A stretch of 64,000 nucleotides of DNA. Source: SP197 sp965242595. Its GTDB lineage: Bacteria; Pseudomonadota; Alphaproteobacteria; SP197. The DNA lies in assembly GCA_965242595.1 (NCBI GenBank), contig OZ251464.1, positions 1,860,001 to 1,924,000 on the forward strand, in the 5' to 3' direction. How positions within the stretch are numbered: position 1 is the stretch's first letter; each line of letters starts with the position of its first letter. The notes under the pieces are model-generated. The model was not told the DNA's origin and ran no database searches. It worked only from the letters and a program-made list of their open reading frames with translations. Positions 32,427-41,033 of the stretch are shown here, one piece after another. The position numbers and the translations under genes were made by a program.

Positions 32427-33848
32427 ATGCTGCCGGAGGCATCGAGGCGGCGGCGAGCGCCTTGGCACCGCCGGCGCGGGGCCGTGAGCTTCTTCGCGCT
32501 CACCGCCGAACCGGGCGTCCAGCTGCGCCTGCGCCGGGGGTGGGGGCTGGCGCATCGCAAAGATGGCGCCTTCGCCGCAGATCCTTGCGGCGCCACGCTT
32601 CCGCCGGCCTTCCGGGCGCCGGAATTCGCGGGCGCGAACGAGCGCCTCGCCGCCGGCGCGCCGCTGGCCCAGCTGCGCGATACGGCCATCGCGGCGGCGG
32701 GGCCGCATCGGGCCGCCGCCTACATCCTTCTGCTGCAACGGCTGACAGCGTGGGGGGCGCTCGAATTCCCGCTGGTCGATAGGGGCGGCGAGCGGGCCGT
32801 GATCGATCCGCAACCCCGTGCCGGGGCGCCCGCCCTGGCCCCGCAGCCACCGCCAGCCGAAACGCCGCTCGACCGCTTCGCCTGCCTGCGGCGCGAAAAC
32901 GGCGTCTGGCTGCTGGAATCCCCGCTTTCGAACCAACGCTTTCACATCGCCGATCTTCACGCTCTGGAGGTTCCGCTCGTGCGCCGGGCCCTGGCGGCGG
33001 GCGGCTTTCTCGAGGCGCCGCAGGCGAATCCGCGCCGCGATGCCCTGGCGCAGTGGGAATTTCACGATCTCCTGTTTCACAGCCACAGCCGCAAGGGTTT
33101 CCACCGCGATCCCTTCGGCGGCGTCTCCCCGTTCGTCGGGCGCATCCCACCGCCACCGGCCCTGCGACCGCCCTGGCCGGGCGAACGCATCGCCCTGGCG
33201 TCCGCGCCCGATGGCGGCCGGGAACCTTTCGCCCGGGTGCTGGAGCGCAGGCGCTCGGAGCGGAGCTATGACGAAAGCCGCCCCATCTCCCTGCCCGATC
33301 TGGGAGCGCTGTTCGACCGGGCGTTGCGGGTGCGCGCCTCCTGGACGGTCCCGCTGGCGCAGGCCGCCGCGCCGCCGGTCACGCTCGAGTTCTCGCGGCG
33401 CCCCTATCCCAATGGCGGGGCCAGTTACGAACTCGAAATCTACCCGGTCGTCGATCGCTGCGACGGCCTGGCCGCGGGCTTCTACCACTACGACGCGGCC
33501 AGCCACGAGCTGGTGCGCCTTTCGGGCCGCACGCCCCAGGTCGAACAGGTGCTCGCGGATGCGCGCACAGCCACGGGCCAGCGGGCCAGCCCACAGGTCG
33601 TGCTCGTCATCGCCGCCCGCTTCGCCCGCGTCATGTGGACATACAAGGCCATCGCCTATGGCATCGTCCTGCGCAACACGGGCGCCCTCTACCAGACTCT
33701 CTATCTGGCGGCGACGGAGCTGGGGCTTTCGCCCTGCGGCGTCGGTTACGGCGATGCGGCGCTGTTCGCAAGCATGACCGGCCTCGACCCGGCGGTGGAA
33801 GGCTCGGTGGGCGATTTCATCCTGGGCGGCCCTCCCGCCAGCGGGTGA
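32427..33848 (+). CDS. SagB-family peptide dehydrogenase (TOMM)
   Basis: A 473-residue protein. The N-terminal part (about 20-250) is the helical domain found in TOMM SagB proteins. The C-terminal nitroreductase fold begins at RRRSERSYDESRPIS (about 274) and includes VMWTYKAIAYGIVLRNTGALYQTLYLAATELGLSPCGVGYGD, which holds the FMN-binding residues. It would oxidise azolines made by the YcaO protein to azoles. The ATG at 32427 has GAGG upstream; GTG 32484 is an alternative that starts closer to the homologous region. It directly follows the cyclodehydratase gene, which supports joint function. Confidence 0.9.
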   Translation: MLPEASRRRRAPWHRRRGAVSFFALTAEPGVQLRLRRGWGLAHRKDGAFAADPCGATLPPAFRAPEFAGANERLAAGAPLAQLRDTAIAAAGPHRAAAYILLLQRLTAWGALEFPLVDRGGERAVIDPQPRAGAPALAPQPPPAETPLDRFACLRRENGVWLLESPLSNQRFHIADLHALEVPLVRRALAAGGFLEAPQANPRRDALAQWEFHDLLFHSHSRKGFHRDPFGGVSPFVGRIPPPPALRPPWPGERIALASAPDGGREPFARVLERRRSERSYDESRPISLPDLGALFDRALRVRASWTVPLAQAAAPPVTLEFSRRPYPNGGASYELEIYPVVDRCDGLAAGFYHYDAASHELVRLSGRTPQVEQVLADARTATGQRASPQVVLVIAARFARVMWTYKAIAYGIVLRNTGALYQTLYLAATELGLSPCGVGYGDAALFASMTGLDPAVEGSVGDFILGGPPASG

Positions 33849-33906
33849 GCACCGGCAGGCAGGCAGCGCCGGCATCGGGGCGATGGGCGCGGCGGCGAAA
33901 AACAAC

Positions 33907-33935
33907 TTTACAAAGACCGCCAGGGGAAGTTAGAA
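33907..33935 (+). promoter_or_regulatory. Promoter of small duplicated gene, copy B
   Basis: TTTACA (33907-33912), 17 bases, TTAGAA (33930-33935). Same boxes and spacing as before copy A, followed in both by AAGGCCG and by GGGTTCGAT just before the ATG. The conserved block is about 70 bases long. Confidence 0.6.
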
Positions 33936-33972
33936 GGCCGGCTTCAACGCAACCACAATGGGTTCGATCTCC

Positions 33973-34257
33973 ATGACACCACCCAACCACTTCGACGAGA
34001 GCGGCCTCACCAAGGGCCAACTCCGCAAGCTGAACGCGCTGCGCAAGTCCGTCGGCAACAGCATCGCAGAGCGCGCCTTTTCCGAATGGCTGTCGTCGCA
34101 AGCGACCCGGGAAGCGAGCGCCAGGGACAAACACGCGGATCTGCTCGCCAACACCGTGTGGGACTTGGTGCAGAGCAAGAAGTTGAGGATTCGCCGCGGC
34201 GGCTATACCGTCCGGCGCGGGCGCGGCCGGGTGATCGTGAACCCGGCGAAGGAATAA
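33973..34257 (+). CDS. Small conserved protein, copy B of a duplicated pair
   Basis: A 94-residue homologue of the gene at 17467-17751, about 82% identical by eye. The Arg/Gly-rich C-terminus (RRGGYTVRRGRGRVIV) and the first 25 residues are nearly unchanged; most changes cluster in the middle (QATREAS against QAGMAAE). An ATG five codons upstream (33958) exists only in this copy, so I use 33973. It follows sagB with its own promoter and ends 33 bases from the convergent nrdJ. Maintenance of both frames suggests selection. The function is unknown. Confidence 0.7.
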   Translation: MTPPNHFDESGLTKGQLRKLNALRKSVGNSIAERAFSEWLSSQATREASARDKHADLLANTVWDLVQSKKLRIRRGGYTVRRGRGRVIVNPAKE

Positions 34258-34290
34258 CCCAGGCGCCATGCGCAACCATATGCGCAGGCT

Positions 34291-36597
34291 TCACGCGCAT
34301 TTGGAATAGCCGCAGGCGGTGCACAGGTTGCAGCCTTCCTGATGGATCAGGCTGGGCTGGCTACAGCGCGGGCAGGAGGGCAGAAGCCGCCTTCCTTCCC
34401 CGCTGGCCGGGCCTTCCTTTGCAGGCGCGTGCCCGCCTTGTGCCGGCATGAAGCCGATGGCGATCATGTGGGTTTCCAGCACCTCGCCGATCGCCGCCAG
34501 CAGCGACGGCACATAGCGCCCGTCCATCCACTGGCCGCCGCGCGGGTCGAACACGGCCTTCAGTTCCTCGACGACGAAGCTCACATCGCCGCCGCGGCGA
34601 AACACCGCCGAGATCATGCGCGTCAGCCCCAGCGTCCAGGCGTAGTGGTCCATGTTCTTCGAATTGATGAACACCTCGAAGGGGCGGCGGCGCCCGTCCG
34701 CCACCACATCGTTGACGGTGAGATAGACGGCGTGGTCGCTCTCCGGCCAGCGCAGCTTGTAGGTTCTTCCCGGCAACGCTTCTGGCCGGTCCAGCGGCCG
34801 CGTCATGTAGATCACCCCGCCCGCTTCGTAGGGGTCGGCAGGCTTGACCGGCGCCGGTTCCTCCAGCGGCAGGCGCGGTTCCTCGCTCCGGCGCGGCGCG
34901 GTCTCCAGCACGGCGCCGGTGACATCGTTGGGGCGATAGGTGGTGCAACCCTTGCAGCCCGCCTCGTAGGCCATGCGGTAGATGTCTTCAAAGGCCTCGA
35001 AGGCGATGTCTTCGGGCATATTGATGGTTTTCGATATGGAACTGTCGATGTGCTTTTGCACCGCCGCCTGCATCGCCACATGGTCTTCGGGCCGCAGCGT
35101 CTGGGCGTCCACGAAATAGTCGGGCAGCGGCGCCGCCTCGCCCTTCAGGCGCCGGAACAGGCGCAGGGCATAGTCGGCCACCTCCTCGCTGCGGCGGCTG
35201 CCGTCGGGCATCAGCAGGTTGCGGTTGTGGGTGAAGGCGAACACCGGCTCCAGCCCCGACGATACGTTGTCGGCGAACAGCGAAATGGTGCCGGTGGGCG
35301 CCACCGAGGTCAGCAGCGCGTTGCGGATGCCGTGGCGGAAGATGGCCGCGCGCACATCGTCGTCCAGCCCGGCGACGGTGCCGCCCGCCAGATAGGCATC
35401 GCGCCGGTATAGCGGAAAGGCGCCCTTCTCCCGCGCCAGTTCCACAGAGGCCAGATAGGCCTGGCGCTGCAACCGCTTCGTCCAGGCTTCCGCCAGCGCC
35501 AGCGCCCGCGGGCTGCCATAGCGCGCCTTCATCATGATCAGCGCGTCGGCCAGCCCGGTCACGCCCAGCCCGATGCGCCGCTTGGCCCGCGCCTCTCTGG
35601 CCTGCGCCTCCAGTGGAAAGCGCGAGACGGCGATGGCGTTGTCCATCATGCGCACGGCGGCCACCACCGCCCGGTCGAAGGCCGCTTCGTCCAGGGCGGC
35701 ATCGTCCTCGAACGGGCGCAAAACGAGGCGTGCCAAGTTGACCGAACCCAGCAGGCAGGCGCCATAGGGTGGCAGCGGCTGCTCGCCGCAGGGGTTGGTG
35801 GCGGCGATGGTCTCGCAATAGCCCAGGTTGTTCATGCGGGCGATGCGGTCGATGAAGATCACGCCCGGTTCGGCATAGCCATAGGTGGCGCGCATGATCT
35901 TCTGCCACAGCGCGCGGGCGGCCACGGTTTTGTGAACGACACCGCCGAATTTCAGCTCCCAGGCGGAATCCGCCTTCACCGCCGCCATGAAGGCGTCGCT
36001 CGCCAGCACCGAAAGGTTGAACATGGTCAGCCGCCCGGCCTGGCGTTTGGCGTCGATAAAGGCCTCGATATCGGGATGGTCGCAGCGCATCACGGCCATC
36101 ATCGCCCCACGCCGGTGGCCGGCGCTCATGATGGTGCGGCACATGGCGTCCCACACATCCATGAAGGTCAGCGGGCCGGAGGCGTCGGCGCCCACGCCCT
36201 TCACCGCCGCGCCGCGCGGGCGCAGGGTGGAGAAATCGTAGCCGATGCCGCCGCCGGCCTGCATGGTCAGCGCGGCCTCCCTCAGATGCTCGAAAATGCC
36301 CCCCATGTCGTCGGGGACGGTGCCCATCACGAAGCAGTTGAAGAGGGTGACATTGCGCCCGCTGCCGGCACCGGCCAGGATGCGCCCGGCGGGCAGAAAG
36401 CGCCATCCGGCCATGGCCTGGAAGAAGGCGCGCTCGTGCGCCGCCCGCGTCTCCTCTCTCTCGGGGGCCGCCAGCGCCCGGGCCACCCGCCACCAGCTGG
36501 CCTCCACATCGTCGTCGATGGGCGTGCCGTCGGCAGCCTTCAGGCGGTATTTCATGTCCCAGATCTGCAACGCGATCGGCGACGGCGTGGCGGTCAT
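34291..36597 (-). CDS. nrdJ: Class II (adenosylcobalamin-dependent) ribonucleotide reductase
   Basis: A 768-residue NrdJ. It reduces ribonucleotides to deoxyribonucleotides with a cobalamin-generated thiyl radical and works with or without oxygen. Visible features: FLPAGRILAGAGSGRNVTLFNCFV with the first active-site Cys, NPCGEQPLPPYGACLLGSVNL with the radical Cys and the catalytic Glu region, and APTGTISLFADNVSSGLEP. A C-terminal zinc-ribbon-like tail (CPRC, CNLCTACGYSKC) is typical of this group. Its coenzyme would be supplied by the adenosyltransferase at 50147-50713. ATG 36597 was chosen by homology; upstream is a possible promoter and a pair of direct repeats. Confidence 0.95.
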   Translation of the reverse strand: MTATPSPIALQIWDMKYRLKAADGTPIDDDVEASWWRVARALAAPEREETRAAHERAFFQAMAGWRFLPAGRILAGAGSGRNVTLFNCFVMGTVPDDMGGIFEHLREAALTMQAGGGIGYDFSTLRPRGAAVKGVGADASGPLTFMDVWDAMCRTIMSAGHRRGAMMAVMRCDHPDIEAFIDAKRQAGRLTMFNLSVLASDAFMAAVKADSAWELKFGGVVHKTVAARALWQKIMRATYGYAEPGVIFIDRIARMNNLGYCETIAATNPCGEQPLPPYGACLLGSVNLARLVLRPFEDDAALDEAAFDRAVVAAVRMMDNAIAVSRFPLEAQAREARAKRRIGLGVTGLADALIMMKARYGSPRALALAEAWTKRLQRQAYLASVELAREKGAFPLYRRDAYLAGGTVAGLDDDVRAAIFRHGIRNALLTSVAPTGTISLFADNVSSGLEPVFAFTHNRNLLMPDGSRRSEEVADYALRLFRRLKGEAAPLPDYFVDAQTLRPEDHVAMQAAVQKHIDSSISKTINMPEDIAFEAFEDIYRMAYEAGCKGCTTYRPNDVTGAVLETAPRRSEEPRLPLEEPAPVKPADPYEAGGVIYMTRPLDRPEALPGRTYKLRWPESDHAVYLTVNDVVADGRRRPFEVFINSKNMDHYAWTLGLTRMISAVFRRGGDVSFVVEELKAVFDPRGGQWMDGRYVPSLLAAIGEVLETHMIAIGFMPAQGGHAPAKEGPASGEGRRLLPSCPRCSQPSLIHQEGCNLCTACGYSKCA

Positions 36598-36656
36598 GGC
36601 ATCGTCCGTGGCTGGCTTCAAAACGGGCGATCCTAGCCCGGAACGGCGCCCGGGGC

Positions 36657-36685
36657 ACCATAAAGTTCCATGTATGTTCGCGCAA
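36657..36685 (-). promoter_or_regulatory. Candidate nrdJ promoter
   Basis: Minus strand TTGCGC (36685-36680), 17-base spacer, TATGGT (36662-36657). Upstream of it, TTGTGAATC occurs twice (minus-strand reading of 36695-36703 and 36711-36719) with a 16-base period, a possible activator or repressor site. The match to consensus is only 4/6 for each box. Confidence 0.35.
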
Positions 36686-36713
36686 CACGGGTATGATTCA
36701 CAACCGGCACGAT

Positions 36714-37442
36714 TCACAAGCCGCCATCCCGGCGCAGACGCGCCGCCTCGGCCTCGATCCGCCCTTCCAGTTCGGCCATGAAGGCGGCGCGCGACAGGCC
36801 GGGGGGAAGCGGCGGCAGAAAGGAGAGCACCGCCCGGCCGGGCCGCTTGGCCAGCCGCCGCCGCGGCCAGTAAAGGCCGGTGTTGACCGCCACCGGCACC
36901 ACCGGCAGGGCCAGCTCGCGATAAAGCGCGGCGATGCCGGGGCGATAGGCAAGGCGCTGGCCGGGCGCGCTGCGGGTGCCTTCGGGGAAGATCACGATCT
37001 TCCGCCCGCCTGCCGCTGCCCGGCGCGCCCGGCGCAGCAGCCCCCGCAGCGCGCCGGCCCCGCCCGCCCGGTCGATGGCGATGGGGGCCAGGGCGCGGAT
37101 ATAGCGCCCGACCAGCGGCAGGGCGACGATCTCGCGTTTCAGCACGAAGCAGGCACCGGGAAGCAGGCAGGCCAGCGCATAGGTCTCCAGCGCCGATTGG
37201 TGCTTCACCGCCAGCAGCGCCGGTCCCGCCGGCAGGTTCTCCAGGCCGCGCAGCTCCAGGTCGAGGCCGGCGACACCCCGCAGCAAAGCCAGCTGAAAGG
37301 CCGCCAGGCGGCGCACCACCGCCGCGCCAGCCCGCCGCGAGGCCAGCACCAGCGGCAGGCAGGCGATGCCCGCCACCGCCATGGCGGCCGTCGAAAGCAA
37401 CACGAAGGCCAGCGAGCGCAGGCCGATCACGGCGGCGGCCAC
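36714..37442 (-). CDS. plsC: 1-acyl-sn-glycerol-3-phosphate acyltransferase
   Basis: A 242-residue PlsC-type acyltransferase. The N-terminal membrane segment SLAFVLLSTAAMAVAGIACLP anchors it. The active-site box is KHQSALET; many homologues have Asp where this has Glu, and Glu is also common in alphaproteobacterial members. The FPEGTRS motif binds glycerol phosphate. It makes phosphatidic acid from lysophosphatidate. The gene overlaps the end of the upstream YdcF-like gene by 16 bases. Confidence 0.92.
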   Translation of the reverse strand: MAAAVIGLRSLAFVLLSTAAMAVAGIACLPLVLASRRAGAAVVRRLAAFQLALLRGVAGLDLELRGLENLPAGPALLAVKHQSALETYALACLLPGACFVLKREIVALPLVGRYIRALAPIAIDRAGGAGALRGLLRRARRAAAGGRKIVIFPEGTRSAPGQRLAYRPGIAALYRELALPVVPVAVNTGLYWPRRRLAKRPGRAVLSFLPPLPPGLSRAAFMAELEGRIEAEAARLRRDGGL

Positions 37443-38014
37443 AGCAGGCTGACGAGATATTTGGTGTATTCACCGGCCAGCAGCGCCAGGGTGGCGGGAT
37501 GGCGCCACCACGCCTCCACCGGCACCGTCGGCGGAAACACGGGATGGGGAACGATGGCGGTCGCCGGCATGGCCCGGCGGAACAGCATCAGGCTTCTCGG
37601 CATGTGATAATGGGCGGTGACCAGCCGCAGGGAAGAAAAGCCACCCTGCGCCATCCAGGCCGCCGTCTCGCGGGCGTTGCCTATCGTGTGGCGGGCGTCG
37701 TGGCCCAGTTCGATGCAGCAGGAAAGGGTCGCCGGCGCCTGGGCATCCAGGGCCAGGATGGTCTCGACATCGACTCCCGAATAGACGCCCGAGACGAACA
37801 GGCGCCGCGCCAGGCCGGCCTGCAGCAGGCGCAGGCCCTCCGGCAGACGCTCGCTGCCGCCGGTCAGCACGACGATGGCATCGGTGCGCCCGGTCGGATC
37901 GCCCACCGCCGCCGGGATGGCGCCGGCAAACCAGACGAAGCCCGCCGCCCAGCCCAGGCCAAGCGCCGCCGCCAGCAGAACCAGCCGGGGCGCGCGCCGC
38001 CGCCGCCGCCTCAC
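37427..38014 (-). CDS. YdcF/DUF218-family membrane-anchored protein
   Basis: A 195-residue protein: a basic N-terminus and membrane helix (APRLVLLAAALGLGWAAGFVWF) followed by a DUF218 domain (TDAIVVLTGGSERLPEGLRLLQ, then NARETAAW and VTAHYHMPRSLMLF). DUF218 proteins occur near envelope biosynthesis genes; no confirmed activity is known for this type. I take GTG 38014, preceded by CCAGGTGCC and directly before the basic helix; the frame is open much further upstream but reads as Arg-rich noise. Confidence 0.78.
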   Translation of the reverse strand: MRRRRRRAPRLVLLAAALGLGWAAGFVWFAGAIPAAVGDPTGRTDAIVVLTGGSERLPEGLRLLQAGLARRLFVSGVYSGVDVETILALDAQAPATLSCCIELGHDARHTIGNARETAAWMAQGGFSSLRLVTAHYHMPRSLMLFRRAMPATAIVPHPVFPPTVPVEAWWRHPATLALLAGEYTKYLVSLLWPPP

Positions 38015-38165
38015 GGCACCTGGCCGGGCATCGCTTCGCCCGCCAGCCCGCGCCCCGCCTCGCCTTCGCAACCGATCGCCACCCGGCCCCCGCGGCGGCC
38101 GCGCTTGCCCGCACCGCCGCCCTCGCCTATAGAGCATAGTCGGCAGGGGCGCCACGCGAAGGGCC

Positions 38166-38552
38166 ATGATTGTGGACTGCCCATCATGCGGAACCGGGTT
38201 CCGCCTGGACGAATCGGCGCTGGGCGAGGCCGGGCGCCGGCTGCGTTGCAGCGTCTGCGGCCATGTCTGGTTCCAGCCTGCGCCAGAGGCCGCCGCCAGC
38301 GCCACCGCCCCTCAGGCCGACGCCGGCGAAGCCATCGCCCACCGCAATGGCGAGGAGCATCGGGGCGAAACGGCCCCCCCGGAGGCGCCCGCCCCGGCAG
38401 CGCCGCCGGCCCCGCCCGCTGCGCCGCCCGCGCCGGGGCCGGCGCGCCAGGGCAGCGGTGGCTGGGGCTTCATGCTGTTCCTGCTGCTGGTGATCGGCGG
38501 CATCGCGCTCGCCGTTCTGCTCAGCCGCGTGCTGCCGCCTTTCTGGGCCTAG
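38166..38552 (+). CDS. Zinc-ribbon (MJ0042-type) membrane protein
   Basis: A 128-residue protein. The first 36 residues are a zinc ribbon (CPSC at about 5-8 and CSVCGH at about 28-33), then a Pro/Ala-rich linker and a C-terminal membrane helix (GFMLFLLLVIGGIALAVLLS). This zinc_ribbon_4/5 plus single helix layout is common in alphaproteobacteria and its role is unknown. It is divergent from the ydcF-like gene with 151 bases between. Confidence 0.8.
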   Translation: MIVDCPSCGTGFRLDESALGEAGRRLRCSVCGHVWFQPAPEAAASATAPQADAGEAIAHRNGEEHRGETAPPEAPAPAAPPAPPAAPPAPGPARQGSGGWGFMLFLLLVIGGIALAVLLSRVLPPFWA

Positions 38553-38558
38553 CCCGCT

Positions 38559-41033
38559 TCAAAAGCGGCGCAGCAGGCGGCGCAGATAGTCCTGTTCCGC
38601 CGCCGGGCGGTGCCATTGGCCGGCGCGGCGATGAAGCTCTTCCAGAATCTCGCGCGCGCGGACGATGGCGCCGCGCTCGGGCAGGCGGATACCGCCGAGA
38701 TCGGTGTTGCCGTCGCTGCCCAGCTGGCGGCCCATGGGGTCGCGCGGGGCGGCGAAGAAATTGGTGCCTTCGCCGCTGGCCTCCTGGCCCGCCCGCTCCA
38801 TCATCTCTTCCAGCAGCGTGCCGGCGCCCGCGCGCAGATAGGCGATCGCCTCGCTCTGGTGGTCCACCGCCTGGCCGGGGCGATGGGCGGCCAGCTGACG
38901 CTGCGCGCGGCCCATCGAGCGCCCGGCGCGCGCGAACTCGCGCGGGGTGGCAAAGTCCAGCTCCTCCATGCGTCCCATCAGGCCTTCCAGCACGCTCTGC
39001 AGCCGCGCCTGGCGGGCGGCCTGGGGGGCGGTGTCGCGCTCGGCGGCGGCGCGCAGGATGCGGAAGGTCTCGTCCAGCAGCTCCTGCTGTTCGGTCATCA
39101 GCTGGCGCACGGTGTGGATCACCTCGGCCGCCTGCGGCCCCATGGCGCCGGCCAGGTCCGAAAGGTTGCCCACCGAGATGTTCTCCATGATCTCCTGCAG
39201 CCGGTTCAGCAAGGTCTGCGCCTGGTCGCGCGAGCCGCTGCGCAGCAGCTCGCCGATCTGGTCCACCAGGTCGGTGAGCTCGCGGCTGCCCACCGCCTTC
39301 AGGGCATCGGAGGGGTCGAACAGCTCGCCCGGATCGGTGCGCAGCCGGTTGGCCAGGGCGCGCATATAGTCTTCCATGGCCAGGCGCAGCTCGCCCAGCA
39401 GACGCTCGATCTCGCCTTCCGAGGCGCCTTCGCTCAGGGCTTGCAGCAGCCGGTCCTGCAAGGCGCGCACCCGCCGCTCGGCAAAGGCCAGCGGCCCCTC
39501 CTCCACCGCCAGCGCCGCCTCCCACATCAGCCCCACCACCGCCTGGCGCGCGCCCTCTCCGCCGCCGCCATAGCGGATGCGCCCGGCGCCGGCCACCAGC
39601 GCCAGATGAACGCCGACATCGCCCAGATAGGCCTCCGGGTCGCGCGCAAGCGCCACCAGCGCCTGCGCCGTCTCCTCCCCGGCCCCGGCGTCTCTGACAT
39701 AGCGCTTGCGCTGCTCGCTCAGCCGGCGGGCCACCGGATGGGTGAAGTAACGCTCCGGCAGCTTGAAGACATGCTCCTCCCCGCTCGCCGTCTGGCCCAG
39801 GGCATCGCTCGCGGTCACCACCAGGCGGACATCCATGCCCGCCCAGGGATGGGCCATCAGGTTGAAGAAGGACGGCGCCTCCAGCTCGCGCGCGCCCTCC
39901 TGCACCAGGGGGATGGCGAGTTCCAGCACCTCGCCGCCGCCATCGTCGGCCAGCCGAATCGCGGCCCGCAGCGAGGCCAGCCCGTAATCGTCGCGGGCCA
40001 CCACATCCAGCCTCAGGCTGGTGCGCAGGGTTTCCGAAGGCGGGGCCGCCAGGGCCACGAAGGGCGGCGCGTCGGCCACCACGGCCAGGGAACGGGCGAA
40101 CAGCTCGCGCCCCCCCTGGACGACGGCAAAGCGGGTGCCGCCCTCCCCCGCCTCCAGCCGGTGGGCGATGCGAAAGCCGCCGGCGCCGGCATCCGCGAAC
40201 GGAAACCGCTCGCCGGCGATGGCCAGATACGGCACCCCGCCGCCGCCCCGGACATGGGCCACCAGCTCGCTGCCGGCCGGGACGAAGACCGCCCCATCGT
40301 CAGCGCCATCGTGGCCATCGCGATCGGCGGCGCCGACATCGTCCCCGGCATCGTCCCCGGCATCGTCGTTGCCGTTCAGGGCGTCCAGCCACAGCGGCGG
40401 CATGCCGGTATAGGCGGGCGGCGCGATCCACAGGGTCAGCTGGCCCGCCTCCCCGGCCAGGATGCCGGTGGAAAAATCCGGCGCCAAAAGGGCGGAAAGA
40501 TGGGCGCGGGCCTGCCCCCAGCCCGCCATCAGGCCCGCCGCCAGCACCAGCAGCGCCAGATGGCGCAGGGCAAAGCGGTCGCGCAATGCCAGCAGCGGCA
40601 GCGGGCGGGCCAGGCGCAGCCGGCCCAGCCCCGCCGCCACGCGGCGGCGGTGAAGCGCGAACAGCGCCCGCCCGGTGGCATCGCGCGCCTCGCCGGCAAA
40701 GACATCGCGCAGCGCCAGCAGCGGTCGGTGGGCCAGGCCGCTGGCCAGCTCCAGCCGGTGTCGGCAGGCCGCCTCCGAAGGCCAGGCCAGCCCCGGCACA
40801 TCCCGCCACAGCACCAGGGCAAAGGCGGCGGCAAAGGCGGCCAGCAGCGCCACATGGGCCAGCCCCGGCAGCCAGGTCCACAGCCCCATCAGGGCCAGCC
40901 CCGCGAACAGCGCCAGCAGCGCGGCGGCGCGCCACAGCCGCTCCAGCAGCTGCTCGCCCAGCAGCGCCCAGCGGGCCAGCAGCAGATGCCAGCGCAGGGC
41001 GGGCGGGGGGCGGTCACCGGCAGAGCTTGCCAT
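38559..41033 (-). CDS. TIGR02302/DUF4175 family protein
   Basis: An 824-residue protein with two N-terminal membrane helices (about 35-75), a third near 165, and a large periplasmic part with coiled-coil stretches (SRDQAQTLLNRLQEIMENISVGNL). The family is specific to alphaproteobacteria and of unknown function. An unusual insert DDAGDDAGDDVGAAD lies near residue 220. The C-terminal Glu/Arg/Gln-rich helices include ERAGQEASGEGTNFFAAPRDPMGR, typical of the family. It starts 20 bases inside lysA, so the two are coupled. Confidence 0.88.
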   Translation of the reverse strand: MASSAGDRPPPALRWHLLLARWALLGEQLLERLWRAAALLALFAGLALMGLWTWLPGLAHVALLAAFAAAFALVLWRDVPGLAWPSEAACRHRLELASGLAHRPLLALRDVFAGEARDATGRALFALHRRRVAAGLGRLRLARPLPLLALRDRFALRHLALLVLAAGLMAGWGQARAHLSALLAPDFSTGILAGEAGQLTLWIAPPAYTGMPPLWLDALNGNDDAGDDAGDDVGAADRDGHDGADDGAVFVPAGSELVAHVRGGGGVPYLAIAGERFPFADAGAGGFRIAHRLEAGEGGTRFAVVQGGRELFARSLAVVADAPPFVALAAPPSETLRTSLRLDVVARDDYGLASLRAAIRLADDGGGEVLELAIPLVQEGARELEAPSFFNLMAHPWAGMDVRLVVTASDALGQTASGEEHVFKLPERYFTHPVARRLSEQRKRYVRDAGAGEETAQALVALARDPEAYLGDVGVHLALVAGAGRIRYGGGGEGARQAVVGLMWEAALAVEEGPLAFAERRVRALQDRLLQALSEGASEGEIERLLGELRLAMEDYMRALANRLRTDPGELFDPSDALKAVGSRELTDLVDQIGELLRSGSRDQAQTLLNRLQEIMENISVGNLSDLAGAMGPQAAEVIHTVRQLMTEQQELLDETFRILRAAAERDTAPQAARQARLQSVLEGLMGRMEELDFATPREFARAGRSMGRAQRQLAAHRPGQAVDHQSEAIAYLRAGAGTLLEEMMERAGQEASGEGTNFFAAPRDPMGRQLGSDGNTDLGGIRLPERGAIVRAREILEELHRRAGQWHRPAAEQDYLRRLLRRF

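Noticed and set aside
36598..36713. Cobalamin riboswitch before nrdJ
   Set aside because: The 116-base space is too short and I could not find the conserved B12-box core (GCCACTG-like).
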